Counted from the first letter of the stretch, positions 32,172 to 41,658 are shown. The stretch is DNA of 64,000 nt from Desulfobacterales bacterium (GCA_021737275.1 JAIPEE010000004.1:62001-126000), one strand, 5' to 3'. Notes: generated by a model from the letters alone, not told the origin. Translations and numbers: made by a program.

Positions 32172-32405
32172 TTATGATTTAACCTCACCTAACATATTTT
32201 TATCAATATAACTATTTGTTTTATTGTTAAAAACAGTATCTTTCTCATGTACCAGTTTGAGGCCGTTCCATTTTCCAAAAGCGGGTACGGTCATTTCACC
32301 CAGGGAAAATTTCCCACCGCAGGCGGGACATCCCTCAGTATTTAATGTATTCAGCAGATTAAGATCAATAACAATTTTTTTTGGTCTTTGTCCGATCTGT
32401 TTCAT
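32172..32405 (-). CDS. Small CxxC hypothetical protein
   Basis: The ATG at 32405 is preceded by AGGAGG at ideal spacing, so the true protein has 77 residues. An upstream in-frame extension reaches 32516 into the 3' end of priA and is unlikely to be used. A single knuckle EGCPACGGKF near residue 29 could bind metal in a dimer. I do not recognise the family. It lies between priA and recN on the same strand. The gap to recN is 52 bases. Confidence 0.65.
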   Translation of the reverse strand: MKQIGQRPKKIVIDLNLLNTLNTEGCPACGGKFSLGEMTVPAFGKWNGLKLVHEKDTVFNNKTNSYIDKNMLGEVKS

Positions 32406-32487
32406 GGCTGCCTCCTCTTTCAAATTATGATTGATCAATATAGTAGCATATTCACCCCAATATTGGAAACAATACGATTGAGGTGAA

Positions 32488-34935
32488 TTAAAGCATAAAT
32501 ACCGGATCAACATCAATTACAACACTTACGTATCGTGACTTTGGAACAGCTCCGTTTTCAAACAGAACCTTCCTGATAAAACTATGAAGTGGCTTAACCG
32601 AGTTTCCTTTAAGAAGAATCTGCCATCTGTATCGTTTTGCAATTTTGGCAAGGGGTGCTTCGCATGGGCCGAGAACTTCAATGGTGTTTTTATATGTGCT
32701 GTTTTTCTGATGACAGGTGTTTATGATGTCTCCAAGTCTGAGGGCGTGATACTTTGTCATTTTTTTATCTTTGCCGGAAATCTTGATTTGGACTATTCTT
32801 GAAAAGGGTGGATAGTTCAGGGCTTTTCTGAAAGAGATCTCTTTTTCATAAAAAGCTTCAAAATCCTGATCTTTTGCTGACCGGATACAGAAATGATCAG
32901 GTGTATAGGTCTGAAGAATTACCCTTCCCGGTTGCTCACCGCGACCGGCCCGGCCGGCAACCTGCGCAAGGAGTTGAAAAGTATTTTCCCCGGCACGGAA
33001 GTCGGGAAAACTTAAAGAAAGATCGGCACATATGATCCCGACAAGCGTAATATTGGGAAAGTCATGCCCCTTTGCCACCATTTGCGTACCGATGAGAATA
33101 TCCGTAGACCGGTCTCTTAATCCTTTAAGAATTTCAATAATCCGGCCTTTCTGTTTTGTCGTATCCAGATCAGCTCTCGCTACTCTTGCTCTTGGAAAAA
33201 GGCTTTTGACGGCCTCTTCGAGTTTTTCCGTACCTATTCCAAGCCGCTTTATTTTATCGGAACTACAGGCCGGGCACGTTGAAAGAGCAGATCGGGCATG
33301 TCCGCAGAAATGGCACTTATACGCATTGGCTTTCTGATGATAGGTAAGGGCAATATTGCAGTTGTTACACTTTAATGCTTCTCCGCACGCTACACAGACC
33401 GGATAGGTGGCAAATCCCCTGCGATTCAGAAAAAGCAGCACCTGCTCTTTCCGGTCAAGGGTCTTTTTTATTTCATCATAGAGGGGCTGGGTTATATATC
33501 GCCTGTGACCTCTTCCGATATCTCTGTATTCCCGCATATCTATAATTTTAATCTCAGGCAGAGCCTGTTTATTTATTCTTTTACTTAACTGTAATGAGTT
33601 AAATTTTTTAGTTCTGGTATTATAAAAAGACTGGAATGAAGGTGTCGCTGAGCCAAGAAGTGCCAGGCAACCATGAAGTTTTGCCCTTACAACAGCAAGG
33701 TCCCTGGCATGATAATGCATTTTGTTGTCCTGCTTATAAGAGCCGTCATGCTCTTCATCAACTATTATGATACCGGGGTTTTCAAATGGTGCAAAAATTG
33801 CAGATCGTGCGCCGATGGCAATGTTGACCTCTTTTCTGGTAATTCGCATCCATTGGTCATATCGTTCACCTGCAGACAAACCACTGTGAAGGACAGCCAC
33901 ACAATCTCCAAATCTTGCCCGGAATCGTCTTTCCACCTGTGAAATAAGGGCAATTTCCGGTACCAGAACAAGTACATCAAGGCTCCTTTTGATTGCTTCA
34001 GCTGCTATAGCCATATAAACTTCCGTTTTGCCGCTGCCGGTAACGCCCGCAAGCAGATATGGCGCAAAACCGTTTTCAAGTTGACCGGTTACTTTTTTAA
34101 TCACTCCGGCCTGCTCAGGTGTATGAACCGGCGGCATATCAGGCTCGATGCTTTCTCCGAATGGATCCCGGTATGCTTCTTTTTCATAGATAATAATATG
34201 GTTATGGCCGGTCAGATATTTTATAAATCCTGTCAGCTCAGGAAGCTGTTCCGTGAGCGCTGAAAAAGATATATCTCCATGTTTTTGTACAAAATCTAAT
34301 ATTTGAATTCTGTTATCATAAAATCGATCTTTAGGAAGGTTGCTATTTTGAAATGATACATAGCGGACCATTTTGGGCCGGGTTCTGCCACCTTCAACCT
34401 TTTGATGGATCTCAATCAGTTCTTTTTTACCAAGGCCCTGTACAAGGCTGTCGGATACTTTTATGCCCGGCATGGTATACAGTTTTTTTAATGCGATGCT
34501 CTTTTTAGTTAACAGAATATTTAAAACTTCATGTTCTGAAGCGTTTAGGGCACCTCCGGAAAGTGCAATTTTGCCTTTTTCAGTAATAATGGCAACAGAT
34601 TGATCTTTTATATTTAACCCGCCAGGAAGCGCTTCACTGATAACTTCTCCCATTGGGTACATATAATAGGTAGATATCCATTCAAAAAAGGGAATCATTG
34701 AAGGTGGAAACAGCGGATTTTCATCTATGATGTCATAAATCGGCTTTATCTCAACGTTATCAATCTTTTCAGCAGTGCCGAGGATATACCCTGTAACTCT
34801 GCGCCGGCCAAATGGCACCAACACTCTTTTACCGGTTGAAACATGATCAAAAAATACCTCGGGCACCCTATATGTAAATATTTGAAATACCGGAAGAGCA
34901 ACAGCTACCTTGATAAATTTATGATGAATGGCCAT
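32488..34935 (-). CDS. priA: Primosomal protein N' (PriA helicase)
   Basis: The ~815-residue protein has the N-terminal 3'-DNA-binding domain, a DEAH/DExH helicase core (LAGVTGSGKTEVYMAIAAEAI as Walker A, IIVDEEHD as Walker B, LGSATPSFQSF as motif III), a zinc-binding insert with paired CxxC motifs (CVACGEALKCNNC; CHFCG; CPAC) and helicase motifs V-VI (GTQMVAKGHDFP; QVAGRAGRG). It restarts stalled replication forks. The ATG at 34935 is preferred to the GTG at 34953. It is upstream of the small CxxC gene and recN on the same strand, a replication-repair neighbourhood. Confidence 0.96.
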   Translation of the reverse strand: MAIHHKFIKVAVALPVFQIFTYRVPEVFFDHVSTGKRVLVPFGRRRVTGYILGTAEKIDNVEIKPIYDIIDENPLFPPSMIPFFEWISTYYMYPMGEVISEALPGGLNIKDQSVAIITEKGKIALSGGALNASEHEVLNILLTKKSIALKKLYTMPGIKVSDSLVQGLGKKELIEIHQKVEGGRTRPKMVRYVSFQNSNLPKDRFYDNRIQILDFVQKHGDISFSALTEQLPELTGFIKYLTGHNHIIIYEKEAYRDPFGESIEPDMPPVHTPEQAGVIKKVTGQLENGFAPYLLAGVTGSGKTEVYMAIAAEAIKRSLDVLVLVPEIALISQVERRFRARFGDCVAVLHSGLSAGERYDQWMRITRKEVNIAIGARSAIFAPFENPGIIIVDEEHDGSYKQDNKMHYHARDLAVVRAKLHGCLALLGSATPSFQSFYNTRTKKFNSLQLSKRINKQALPEIKIIDMREYRDIGRGHRRYITQPLYDEIKKTLDRKEQVLLFLNRRGFATYPVCVACGEALKCNNCNIALTYHQKANAYKCHFCGHARSALSTCPACSSDKIKRLGIGTEKLEEAVKSLFPRARVARADLDTTKQKGRIIEILKGLRDRSTDILIGTQMVAKGHDFPNITLVGIICADLSLSFPDFRAGENTFQLLAQVAGRAGRGEQPGRVILQTYTPDHFCIRSAKDQDFEAFYEKEISFRKALNYPPFSRIVQIKISGKDKKMTKYHALRLGDIINTCHQKNSTYKNTIEVLGPCEAPLAKIAKRYRWQILLKGNSVKPLHSFIRKVLFENGAVPKSRYVSVVIDVDPVFML

Positions 34936-35150
34936 ATGAGCTTTAAATATCACTTTATGAAATATATGAATATATCAAAATTTGACGGTACGCCCTGTAA
35001 ATACTTTTTTCGTTGCAATAATGAATTTTTATGTTAATATTGTAAATTATTAATTTATCATAGTTTTTCTTTGTATGTATCACTTTTTTCAAAAATTAAA
35101 AGCAAGCATATTATTATCCTCGAATTGTAAATTTTCTATAGGAGGCAGCT

Positions 35151-35483
35151 ATGTATAAAGCCGTAAAAAAATTGTTCTTACTTTTTGTTATTTTCTCAAT
35201 TGTAATCGTTCCGATTGGCACCACAGCTTTTGCCGGAAACTACCAGCTTCAGGATAATGAAATTACGCCTGAAAAGGTCTTTGTGGACGCCGTACTGGTA
35301 AGGCCTTTTAGCTTTCTGGCCACTATTCTTGGAACCGTTGTCTTTGTTGTTGCATTACCATTTTCCATTCCTGGCGGAAATACCGGCGAGGTATTTGACA
35401 ATGTAGTGGAATACCCTGCACAGTATACCTTTTCAAGGAAGGTTGGAGATTTCTCAACTGATGGTAGATATTACAGAAGATAA
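35151..35483 (+). CDS. Small membrane/periplasmic hypothetical protein
   Basis: The 110-residue protein has a signal peptide (cut near AFAGN) and a second hydrophobic segment in the middle (RPFSFLATILGTVVFVVALPFS) followed by PGGNTGEVFDN, ending with VEYPAQYTFSRKVGDF. Small proteins with this VRPFSFLATILGTVVFVV / GGN pattern are widespread in proteobacteria and often mislabelled as multidrug transporters. Their role is unknown. AGGAGG lies six bases before the ATG. It is convergent with pgsA, 24 bases apart. Confidence 0.75.
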   Translation: MYKAVKKLFLLFVIFSIVIVPIGTTAFAGNYQLQDNEITPEKVFVDAVLVRPFSFLATILGTVVFVVALPFSIPGGNTGEVFDNVVEYPAQYTFSRKVGDFSTDGRYYRR

Positions 35484-35507
35484 CGATTCATATCAAGCGT
35501 AATGGTT

Positions 35508-36065
35508 TTATGTACCCGGCTTATTATTAGCTGAACTCTGGATAATATTGAGCCCGATATAAATATAGTGCAGGCCTGAATAAACTGTAATTGCGGCTGT
35601 AAACCAGAACAGGGCCATCATAAAAAGATCGGCCTTAAAAAAAACGGTACTGAGGAGCGCCAGACAAACAGTTGCCAACTGGGCTACGGTGTTCCACTTG
35701 CTGTCTCTTGTCGGCTTGATGGCAAACCTGATATCGTTTAGCTTGAAAATAACAATTCCAATAACAATCAAAAGATCACGGCTGATAACGATAACGGTCA
35801 GCCACTCGGGTATGATCTGAAGTAACGCAAGACTGACATAAGCAGACATTAAAAGCATTTTATCCGCTATGGGATCGAGATAGGCACCCAGTACCGTATG
35901 CTGGTTAAAGTAGCGGGCAAGCAAACCATCTAGTCCGTCACTAATGCCGGCGATGATAAACATCAGCAATGCAAAAAGATACATGTTCCTGAGGAGGGAT
36001 ATGACAAATACGGGAACAATCAGTATCCGGATAACAGTTAGTATGTTTGGTATCGTTAATGTCAA
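35508..36065 (-). CDS. pgsA: CDP-diacylglycerol-glycerol-3-phosphate 3-phosphatidyltransferase
   Basis: The 185-residue membrane enzyme carries the CDP-alcohol phosphatidyltransferase signature D-G-x2-A-R-x8-G-x3-D-x3-D in DGLDGLLARYF...GAYLDPIADK. It makes phosphatidylglycerol phosphate in the inner membrane. The N-terminus (LTIPNILTVIRILIVPVFV) is that of PgsA. About four to six hydrophobic segments follow. It is downstream of the FlgT-like gene on the same strand, 46 bases away. Confidence 0.92.
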   Translation of the reverse strand: MTLTIPNILTVIRILIVPVFVISLLRNMYLFALLMFIIAGISDGLDGLLARYFNQHTVLGAYLDPIADKMLLMSAYVSLALLQIIPEWLTVIVISRDLLIVIGIVIFKLNDIRFAIKPTRDSKWNTVAQLATVCLALLSTVFFKADLFMMALFWFTAAITVYSGLHYIYIGLNIIQSSANNKPGT

Positions 36066-36111
36066 TTATCGTTTCCCTGTGAACCTGTTAACAATTCAAT
36101 AATTGAGGACC

Positions 36112-37311
36112 TTATTCCGTAATAAGCTCAATCCTGATGGTATCCGCAGTCACCTCATAAATATTTATACTGAACGCATCATAAGTTTCAGACATTAACG
36201 CTTCGGCAAATTTTTGTGCTTTACCTTTAAACTTAACCACAAGAATGGCCTCATCCGCTCTGAGCTTTTCAACCTGAGATTCTGCGACATCTGTTACACT
36301 ATTAAGAACCCTTCGAAACTTTTCAAAATTTGCAAGATAGCGATTTCCGCCAACAGTAATCTCAAGGGTCGTTAACAAGTTTTCTTTCTGAACCCAGTCC
36401 GCTGCGATTTTTGAAGCAAGTAATTCTCCTGCTATTTTTCCTGCACCGGACAGGGCTGTTTCTCCGCCGGCAGTATCATCATCACTGACCGTTACAAATG
36501 TCTTGTTGGCCGAAGCAATTTCTTTTCCGCTGTCTGCCCGAATAGCACGTACACTTAGTGTGCCATTATATGAATACGTATCTGTACCTAATGTATTGGA
36601 TGCTCTTTGTGCGGATGAAATACCGACGATAACCACATCGGCTGATAACAGTTTACCAAGCTCGGCTGCTTCCATGTTATCCGGATACGGCTGGTCCGCC
36701 AGGGCGTCAGTCAGAACACTTGAAAATCCGGCACTATGATCGGCAATACGAAAACCCTTACTTTTAAATACTTCTGAAAGTGCGGCTTCTGCAAAAGATT
36801 TATCCGTTAGCCGGTTATTTCCCCACCAATACCCGGGTCCGATATCACCGATATTTTGTTCGGTAATTACAAAAAGTATTTTCGGAACATCCTTATTACC
36901 GGCGACGATGCCGATATAGGAAAGTTTCTTATCCACAATACCTGTTGATATGGTTGTTGAGACAAGTACCTTGTATCTTTTTTCATCAGCAAATTCCGCC
37001 AGAACCTTATAATCGGTTATATATTCTTTCGGATTCTCATAAATAACCATATCGATGGCCTGAAAATTGTTAATTCTTGCATCCACCGGTAAAAGGTCCG
37101 ACACAACCTGGTCAATGGCAGAAGCCAGGCCATTTAAAATAGCATATTCCCGGGCGGCCGTGACATCTCCGTTTTTTATTGGCGCCGTGCCTATAACCTC
37201 AATGGTTTGAATTTCTGACGCTGCATCAGATAAGGCTATCGTTGAAAAAACAAATGCCAGAATAATTAAAAATGCAGTTATAATTTTTGTAGTGTGGCCG
37301 TTTTTTATCAT
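36112..37311 (-). CDS. Periplasmic protein with FlgT-like N-terminal domain
   Basis: The 399-residue protein has a signal peptide (cut near LSDAAS) and then a domain resembling the FlgT/LPP20-like N-terminus: IQTIEVIGTAPIKNGDVTAAREYAILNGLASAI. FlgT is a flagellar H-ring component, but related domains occur in non-flagellar lipoproteins. The middle part (DVVIVGISSAQR near residue ~228, with a KEIASANKTF segment) resembles the TolB/CsgG-like domain that follows in FlgT. No flagellar gene is nearby, and the neighbours are lipid and isoprenoid genes, so a motility role is only a guess. It starts 24 bases after the polyprenyl synthase gene on the same strand. Confidence 0.7.
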   Translation of the reverse strand: MIKNGHTTKIITAFLIILAFVFSTIALSDAASEIQTIEVIGTAPIKNGDVTAAREYAILNGLASAIDQVVSDLLPVDARINNFQAIDMVIYENPKEYITDYKVLAEFADEKRYKVLVSTTISTGIVDKKLSYIGIVAGNKDVPKILFVITEQNIGDIGPGYWWGNNRLTDKSFAEAALSEVFKSKGFRIADHSAGFSSVLTDALADQPYPDNMEAAELGKLLSADVVIVGISSAQRASNTLGTDTYSYNGTLSVRAIRADSGKEIASANKTFVTVSDDDTAGGETALSGAGKIAGELLASKIAADWVQKENLLTTLEITVGGNRYLANFEKFRRVLNSVTDVAESQVEKLRADEAILVVKFKGKAQKFAEALMSETYDAFSINIYEVTADTIRIELITE

Positions 37312-37335
37312 ATGAATTATTGTTTTCCCCGCTGG

Positions 37336-38322
37336 TTACAATTTTCGAGACAAAGCATAATCCGCAATGTCTGAAAGAATATCTTTGCTTTTTGACGGCT
37401 GAAACAGATCAAGTGCTCTCTTTGCCTTTTCCACATGTTCGGCAGCAATCTGTTCCGTGTAGTTTAGTCCACCGTACTTTTGCAACAATTTTATAAAAAT
37501 ATCAAGATCTTCGTCAGATAAATCATCTTTTTCAATACTTTCCCGTATCAGATCCCGATCGTTTTGTGAGGCCTTTCCAAGGGTATAAATAACCGGCAGT
37601 GTCAGCTTTCCTTCTTTCAGGTCCGTGCCGACTGCTTTCCCCAACGTCTCTGTCCGGGATGTGTAATCGAGCAGATCGTCAATCATCTGAAATGCGAGAC
37701 CAAGATGTAAACCGTAATCGGAAAGTGCTGCCTCTTCTTTGCCGTCAGCACCTGCAATCAGTGCGCCGGTCCGGCAGGCCCCCTGGATAAGTACGGATGT
37801 TTTATTTTTGATAATATCCATATACTCATCTTCGGTAAGCGTGAGATCGCCCTTTTTGGAAAGCTGATGAATTTCGCCCTGGGACATATTTTCTGTAATT
37901 TCAGCAATGATGCTGATAATTTTTGGATTTTTGGTTTTGGCTGAAAGACTCAACGAGCGCGCCAGCAGGAAATCACCTGTCAGAACGGTTACAGCCGGAT
38001 CCCAAATGGTGTGGGCGGCCGGTTTCCCGCGCCTTACCACCCCCCCATCAATAATATCATCGTGCAGAAGCGTTGCAGCGTGCAGGTATTCAAAAATAAT
38101 GGAAAACAATTTATCTTCATTACCATCATAACCGCAAGCTCTGGCAGAAAGTATCATTAAGAGGGGCCTGAGCCGTTTACCACCGCCAAAGAGCAGGTGT
38201 CCGGCCACATCTGAAACAAGGTCAAGATAGGGTGTCAGGTTCTCTTTTAAGGCTTTTTCAATTCCATCAAGATCATGCTTGACTGAAGAGAGGAGTTTGG
38301 CTTTTGAAATTTTACCGATCAT
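37336..38322 (-). CDS. Long-chain polyprenyl diphosphate synthase
   Basis: The 328-residue trans-isoprenyl synthase has the first Asp-rich motif DDIID (in ATLLHDDIIDGGVVRRG) and the second in FQMIDDLLDYT, with GGKRLRPLL near the N-terminus for substrate binding. The residues before the first motif (A-A-T-L-L-H) are small, consistent with a long product such as the octaprenyl or similar side chain of a menaquinone. The chain length is not fixed by sequence alone. It overlaps the end of rimO by four bases (ATGA) and is therefore coupled to it. Confidence 0.9.
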   Translation of the reverse strand: MIGKISKAKLLSSVKHDLDGIEKALKENLTPYLDLVSDVAGHLLFGGGKRLRPLLMILSARACGYDGNEDKLFSIIFEYLHAATLLHDDIIDGGVVRRGKPAAHTIWDPAVTVLTGDFLLARSLSLSAKTKNPKIISIIAEITENMSQGEIHQLSKKGDLTLTEDEYMDIIKNKTSVLIQGACRTGALIAGADGKEEAALSDYGLHLGLAFQMIDDLLDYTSRTETLGKAVGTDLKEGKLTLPVIYTLGKASQNDRDLIRESIEKDDLSDEDLDIFIKLLQKYGGLNYTEQIAAEHVEKAKRALDLFQPSKSKDILSDIADYALSRKL

Positions 38323-39635
38323 TCTGTTTCTCCAACAAGATCATATTCAAGGGCATCTGTAATTTTTACCCGGGTAAACCGGCCAACTCCGATATTTTCA
38401 GACCGGACAAAGACACACCCGTCTATTTCCGGTGCCTGAAAAGCAGTTCTGCCCAGAAAATGGTCATCATCCGGTTTTTCATCTATCAGGACATCATACA
38501 CATTCCCGATATACCTTCTCATATTCTCTGATGAAATCTCAAGCTGTACTTTCATCAACTCATCATATCTTTTTTGTGCTATTTTTACCGGCACATGATT
38601 TTTCAGGTCATGGGACGGCAGATCATCGGCATCTGAATATATAAACCCGCCCAGATGATCAAAACGGACATCCTGTATAAACCGGATAAGATCTTCAAAC
38701 GCTTTATCTGTCTCACCCGGGAATCCTACGATAACAGTTGTCCGCAAAGCAGCATCCGGAACGGTTGATTTAATTTTTTCATAAAGGCGATAAAGATCAT
38801 CCCGTGAATAGTGACGTCCCATCAGTTTAAGCAAACCGCTGTCTGTATGCTGTATGGGAATATCAAAATATGAACAGATGTTCGGGCGTGCCGCCACAGT
38901 CTCAAGAAAAGCATCATCAATACTTTCAGGATGGCCGTAAAGCGTTCGGATCCAGACATTTTCATCAATACCCGCAATCTCTGAAACAAGAGAACCAAGG
39001 CCTGCCGGTGGAAAAAGGTCATGTCCATATGCGGTGGTATCCTGGGCTACCATTATCAGTTCTCTGGTACCGTATTTGATCAATTCCCTTGCTTCATCGA
39101 CAATGTTCTTCGTCGGCCTGCTTTTATGGTGTCCCCTGAGCTTTGGAATAATGCAGTATGTGCAATGCTTGTCACAGCCTTCGGCAATTTTTAGATAAGC
39201 CATGTGGGCCGTACTCAAAACCCGGTCATAATTCCAATTGACCAGATCAATCAGATCAGGATCAGGGAGCACGCAACCGCTTTGAGTCAACGTGCCTTCG
39301 GCGGCCTGCACAATCTGGTCATATGCCCCGGTACCGAGAAACTGATCAACCTCCGGAAGAGATTCTAAAATATCGTCCCGATAACGCTCCGGCAGACATC
39401 CGGCTACAATAAGCCTTTTGCAGGGTCCGGATTGTCTGAATTCAGAAAGTTCAAGAATCGTATCAATGGACTCATTAACCGCATCTTCAACAAAACTGCA
39501 TGTATTCACAACAATGACATCTGCATCTTCAGGATCATCACAAATCCGCCAGCCGGCACATCTGAGCCGACCCAGCATATTTTCGCTGTCTACAAGGTTC
39601 CTTGCACAACCAAGACTGACAAGGTGTATATTCAT
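38319..39635 (-). CDS. rimO: Ribosomal protein S12 methylthiotransferase RimO
   Basis: The 438-residue protein has the UPF0004 N-terminal domain with three Cys for the auxiliary cluster (VSLGCARNLVDSE; VNTCSFVEDA; AGCLPERY), the radical SAM cluster CDKHCTYC and a C-terminal TRAM domain. It methylthiolates an Asp of S12. The start MNIHLVSLGCARNLVDSE is typical for RimO rather than MiaB. It leads an apparent operon of rimO, polyprenyl synthase, the FlgT-like gene and pgsA. Confidence 0.95.
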   Translation of the reverse strand: MNIHLVSLGCARNLVDSENMLGRLRCAGWRICDDPEDADVIVVNTCSFVEDAVNESIDTILELSEFRQSGPCKRLIVAGCLPERYRDDILESLPEVDQFLGTGAYDQIVQAAEGTLTQSGCVLPDPDLIDLVNWNYDRVLSTAHMAYLKIAEGCDKHCTYCIIPKLRGHHKSRPTKNIVDEARELIKYGTRELIMVAQDTTAYGHDLFPPAGLGSLVSEIAGIDENVWIRTLYGHPESIDDAFLETVAARPNICSYFDIPIQHTDSGLLKLMGRHYSRDDLYRLYEKIKSTVPDAALRTTVIVGFPGETDKAFEDLIRFIQDVRFDHLGGFIYSDADDLPSHDLKNHVPVKIAQKRYDELMKVQLEISSENMRRYIGNVYDVLIDEKPDDDHFLGRTAFQAPEIDGCVFVRSENIGVGRFTRVKITDALEYDLVGETE

Positions 39636-39731
39636 ACGTTTACTTAACTTTCTTAAGGTTACCTCTAAAAATTGCCCTTTGGTAGCGGTTGAATCTTATC
39701 AGGGACAGTAGATATATACCTCATAACAAAG

Positions 39732-39766
39732 CAAAAGGCCACCCGGCAAATCCAGGCGGCCTTTTG
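39732..39766 (-). terminator. Intrinsic terminator of etfBA
   Basis: Read on the minus strand, AAAAGGCCGCCTGG and CCGGGTGGCCTTTT pair over 14 positions (two G-T pairs) around a five-base loop, and GCTTTGTTAT follows. It lies about 20 bases after the etfA stop codon. Confidence 0.8.
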
Positions 39767-39788
39767 TTTTGAAAAAGAGAAATGGATA

Positions 39789-40754
39789 TTATCCCTTGAT
39801 TGCTTTTATCTCTTCAGTAATTGCCGGAACGAGTTCAAAAAGATCACCCACAACACCGTAATCCGCTTTTGAAAATATCGGTGCATCAGGATCTTTATTG
39901 ATCGCCACAACAACCTTGGATGATGACATACCGGCAAGATGCTGGATTGCACCGGAAATACCACAGGCAACATACAGGTTCGGAGAGACAACCTTTCCGG
40001 TCTGACCAACCTGATCACTGTGTGCACGCCAGCCTTCATCAACGGCTACACGTGATGCGCCAACAGCGCCGCCCATTGCCGCTGCAAGCGCTTCTAAAAT
40101 AGCAAAATCTCCACCACCCATACCGCGACCGCCGGATACAATAATATCGGCTTCGGTCAGCTCAAGCTTGTTTGATTCCATTGTTTTTTCAACAAACCGT
40201 ATAGCCGTTTCACCAACATCAGCACTCACTGTCTCCACAGCACCGGCACCATCCGACTCAAGCACCCCCATTGCATTGGGGCGGGTAGCGATAATCTTTG
40301 GTGTGCCTTCAAGAACCACATCGGCAAGAAGCTTTCCACCGTACATGGGACGTGTGGCTGTGATGCTGTCTCCATCAACCTTTATCTCAATTACATCAAT
40401 GGCAATGGCGGCATCCAGTCGAGCCGCCAGACGTGGTGCAAGATCCTTGCCCTGGGCGGTTGCACCCAGAATCACAACAGCCGGGTCTTCCTTGCCGATA
40501 ATATCAGCGACTACATTTGCATATGCGTCTGTTGTGTATTCTTTCAGTGCGGCATTGTCTGCAATAATAATCTTGTCAGCTCCATATTTTGCAAGATCCC
40601 GTGCGACTGATTCCATGCCGGATCCCGGAACAACAACAGTTAGCGAGCACCCCATGCCGGCGGCAATTTTCTTGCCTTCACTGACGGCTTCAAAAGTCAC
40701 CTTTCGAAAAGCACCGTCCAACTGTTCTGCTATTGCTAATACGCCTTGTGACAT
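39789..40754 (-). CDS. etfA: Electron transfer flavoprotein, alpha subunit
   Basis: The 321-residue protein is a complete ETF alpha subunit. Its C-terminal FAD-binding domain is clear: SGGRGMGGGDFAILEALA, then DQVGQTGKVVSPNLYVACGISGAIQHLAGM. Together with EtfB it carries electrons from acyl-CoA dehydrogenases or similar enzymes to a membrane quinone reductase or into electron bifurcation. The spacing to etfB is about 70 bases. AAGGAG lies just upstream of the ATG. No dehydrogenase gene is in the window, so the partner is unknown. Confidence 0.94.
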   Translation of the reverse strand: MSQGVLAIAEQLDGAFRKVTFEAVSEGKKIAAGMGCSLTVVVPGSGMESVARDLAKYGADKIIIADNAALKEYTTDAYANVVADIIGKEDPAVVILGATAQGKDLAPRLAARLDAAIAIDVIEIKVDGDSITATRPMYGGKLLADVVLEGTPKIIATRPNAMGVLESDGAGAVETVSADVGETAIRFVEKTMESNKLELTEADIIVSGGRGMGGGDFAILEALAAAMGGAVGASRVAVDEGWRAHSDQVGQTGKVVSPNLYVACGISGAIQHLAGMSSSKVVVAINKDPDAPIFSKADYGVVGDLFELVPAITEEIKAIKG

Positions 40755-40825
40755 CTTTATCTCCTTATATTATCTAAACGATTAAAATCGTTGAATTATT
40801 TAATTACTCTTAAGCAATTGGCAAT

Positions 40826-41599
40826 TTATACAACCTTTGCCTCTTCATGCAGCGCTTTAACCAGAAGAGCAGCCTTTTCCTGTGCAGATTCACCTTCAAT
40901 CATTCGTCCGCCAACTCTTTCAGGCGGCATTCTCAATGCAGCAATACCGACTTTGGGTGAAGGGGCCTCTATGCCGATGTCTGAAAGGGTTTTGGTATCC
41001 AACGGTTTTTTCTTTGCTTTCATAATGCCGGGAAGAGAAGCATAGCGCGGTTCGTTCAGGCCACGCTGGGTAGTAAAAAGCGCCGGTAAGGGGGCATCCA
41101 GAACAACCGTTCCACCTTCAACAGTACGGTTACAGCGAATTTTACCATCAACGATCTCTTCCTTATTAACCAGTGAAATCTGGGGAATGCCAAGGTATTC
41201 GGCAACAGCGCCACCAACAATGTAATTATCATCATCAACGGCTCTCTGGCCGGCGATAATCAGATCATAAGGCATAGTTTTCAGGGCTTCAGCAAGAATT
41301 TTTGCAATACCGAGGCTGTCACAACCGGCTGTAGCCGGATCATTAATCAGCACACCGTTGTCTGCACCCATGGCCAGGCCGGTTCTGATGGCTTCAACCG
41401 TTTTATCTGTTCCCACGGATAAAATGGTAACGGTTCCGCCCTGCTCTTCCTTGATCTTAAGCGCCTCTTCAACTGCGAACTCATCATACGGGTTTATAAC
41501 CCATTTGATATCATCTGTTTTAATGGATTTGCCGTCATCGGCAATTCCGATCATTGCTTCGGTTGCCGGTACTTGTTTTAACAATACAACAATGTCCAC
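40826..41599 (-). CDS. etfB: Electron transfer flavoprotein, beta subunit
   Basis: The 257-residue ETF beta subunit has the N-terminal strand DIVVLLKQVPATEAMIGI, the nucleotide-binding loop region (GADNGVLINDPATAGCDSLGIAKILAEAL) and GQRAVDDDNYIVGG, and the EVDGKIRCNRTVEGG-like domain. It starts with GTG at 41599, preceded by AGGAAGG. Whether it binds AMP or bifurcating FAD is not clear from the sequence. It heads the etfBA operon, and a large palindrome lies in its upstream region. Confidence 0.93.
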   Translation of the reverse strand: MDIVVLLKQVPATEAMIGIADDGKSIKTDDIKWVINPYDEFAVEEALKIKEEQGGTVTILSVGTDKTVEAIRTGLAMGADNGVLINDPATAGCDSLGIAKILAEALKTMPYDLIIAGQRAVDDDNYIVGGAVAEYLGIPQISLVNKEEIVDGKIRCNRTVEGGTVVLDAPLPALFTTQRGLNEPRYASLPGIMKAKKKPLDTKTLSDIGIEAPSPKVGIAALRMPPERVGGRMIEGESAQEKAALLVKALHEEAKVV

Positions 41600-41625
41600 G
41601 TTTTACCCTTCCTCTCTTGGTTGAT

Positions 41626-41658
41626 TTGAATGGCTAGTTTAACTAGCCTTTAATTCAA
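41626..41658 (-). promoter_or_regulatory. Palindrome upstream of etfBA, possible operator
   Basis: GGCTAGTTTAACTAGCC (41632-41648) is an eight-base inverted repeat about a single T. Beyond it, TTGAAT (41626-41631) and ATTCAA (41653-41658) continue the symmetry with a four-base offset. It lies 27-60 bases upstream of the etfB GTG. This layout suits a dimeric repressor (for example of the TetR type that controls acyl-CoA genes) or a folded leader. No regulator gene is adjacent. Confidence 0.5.
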
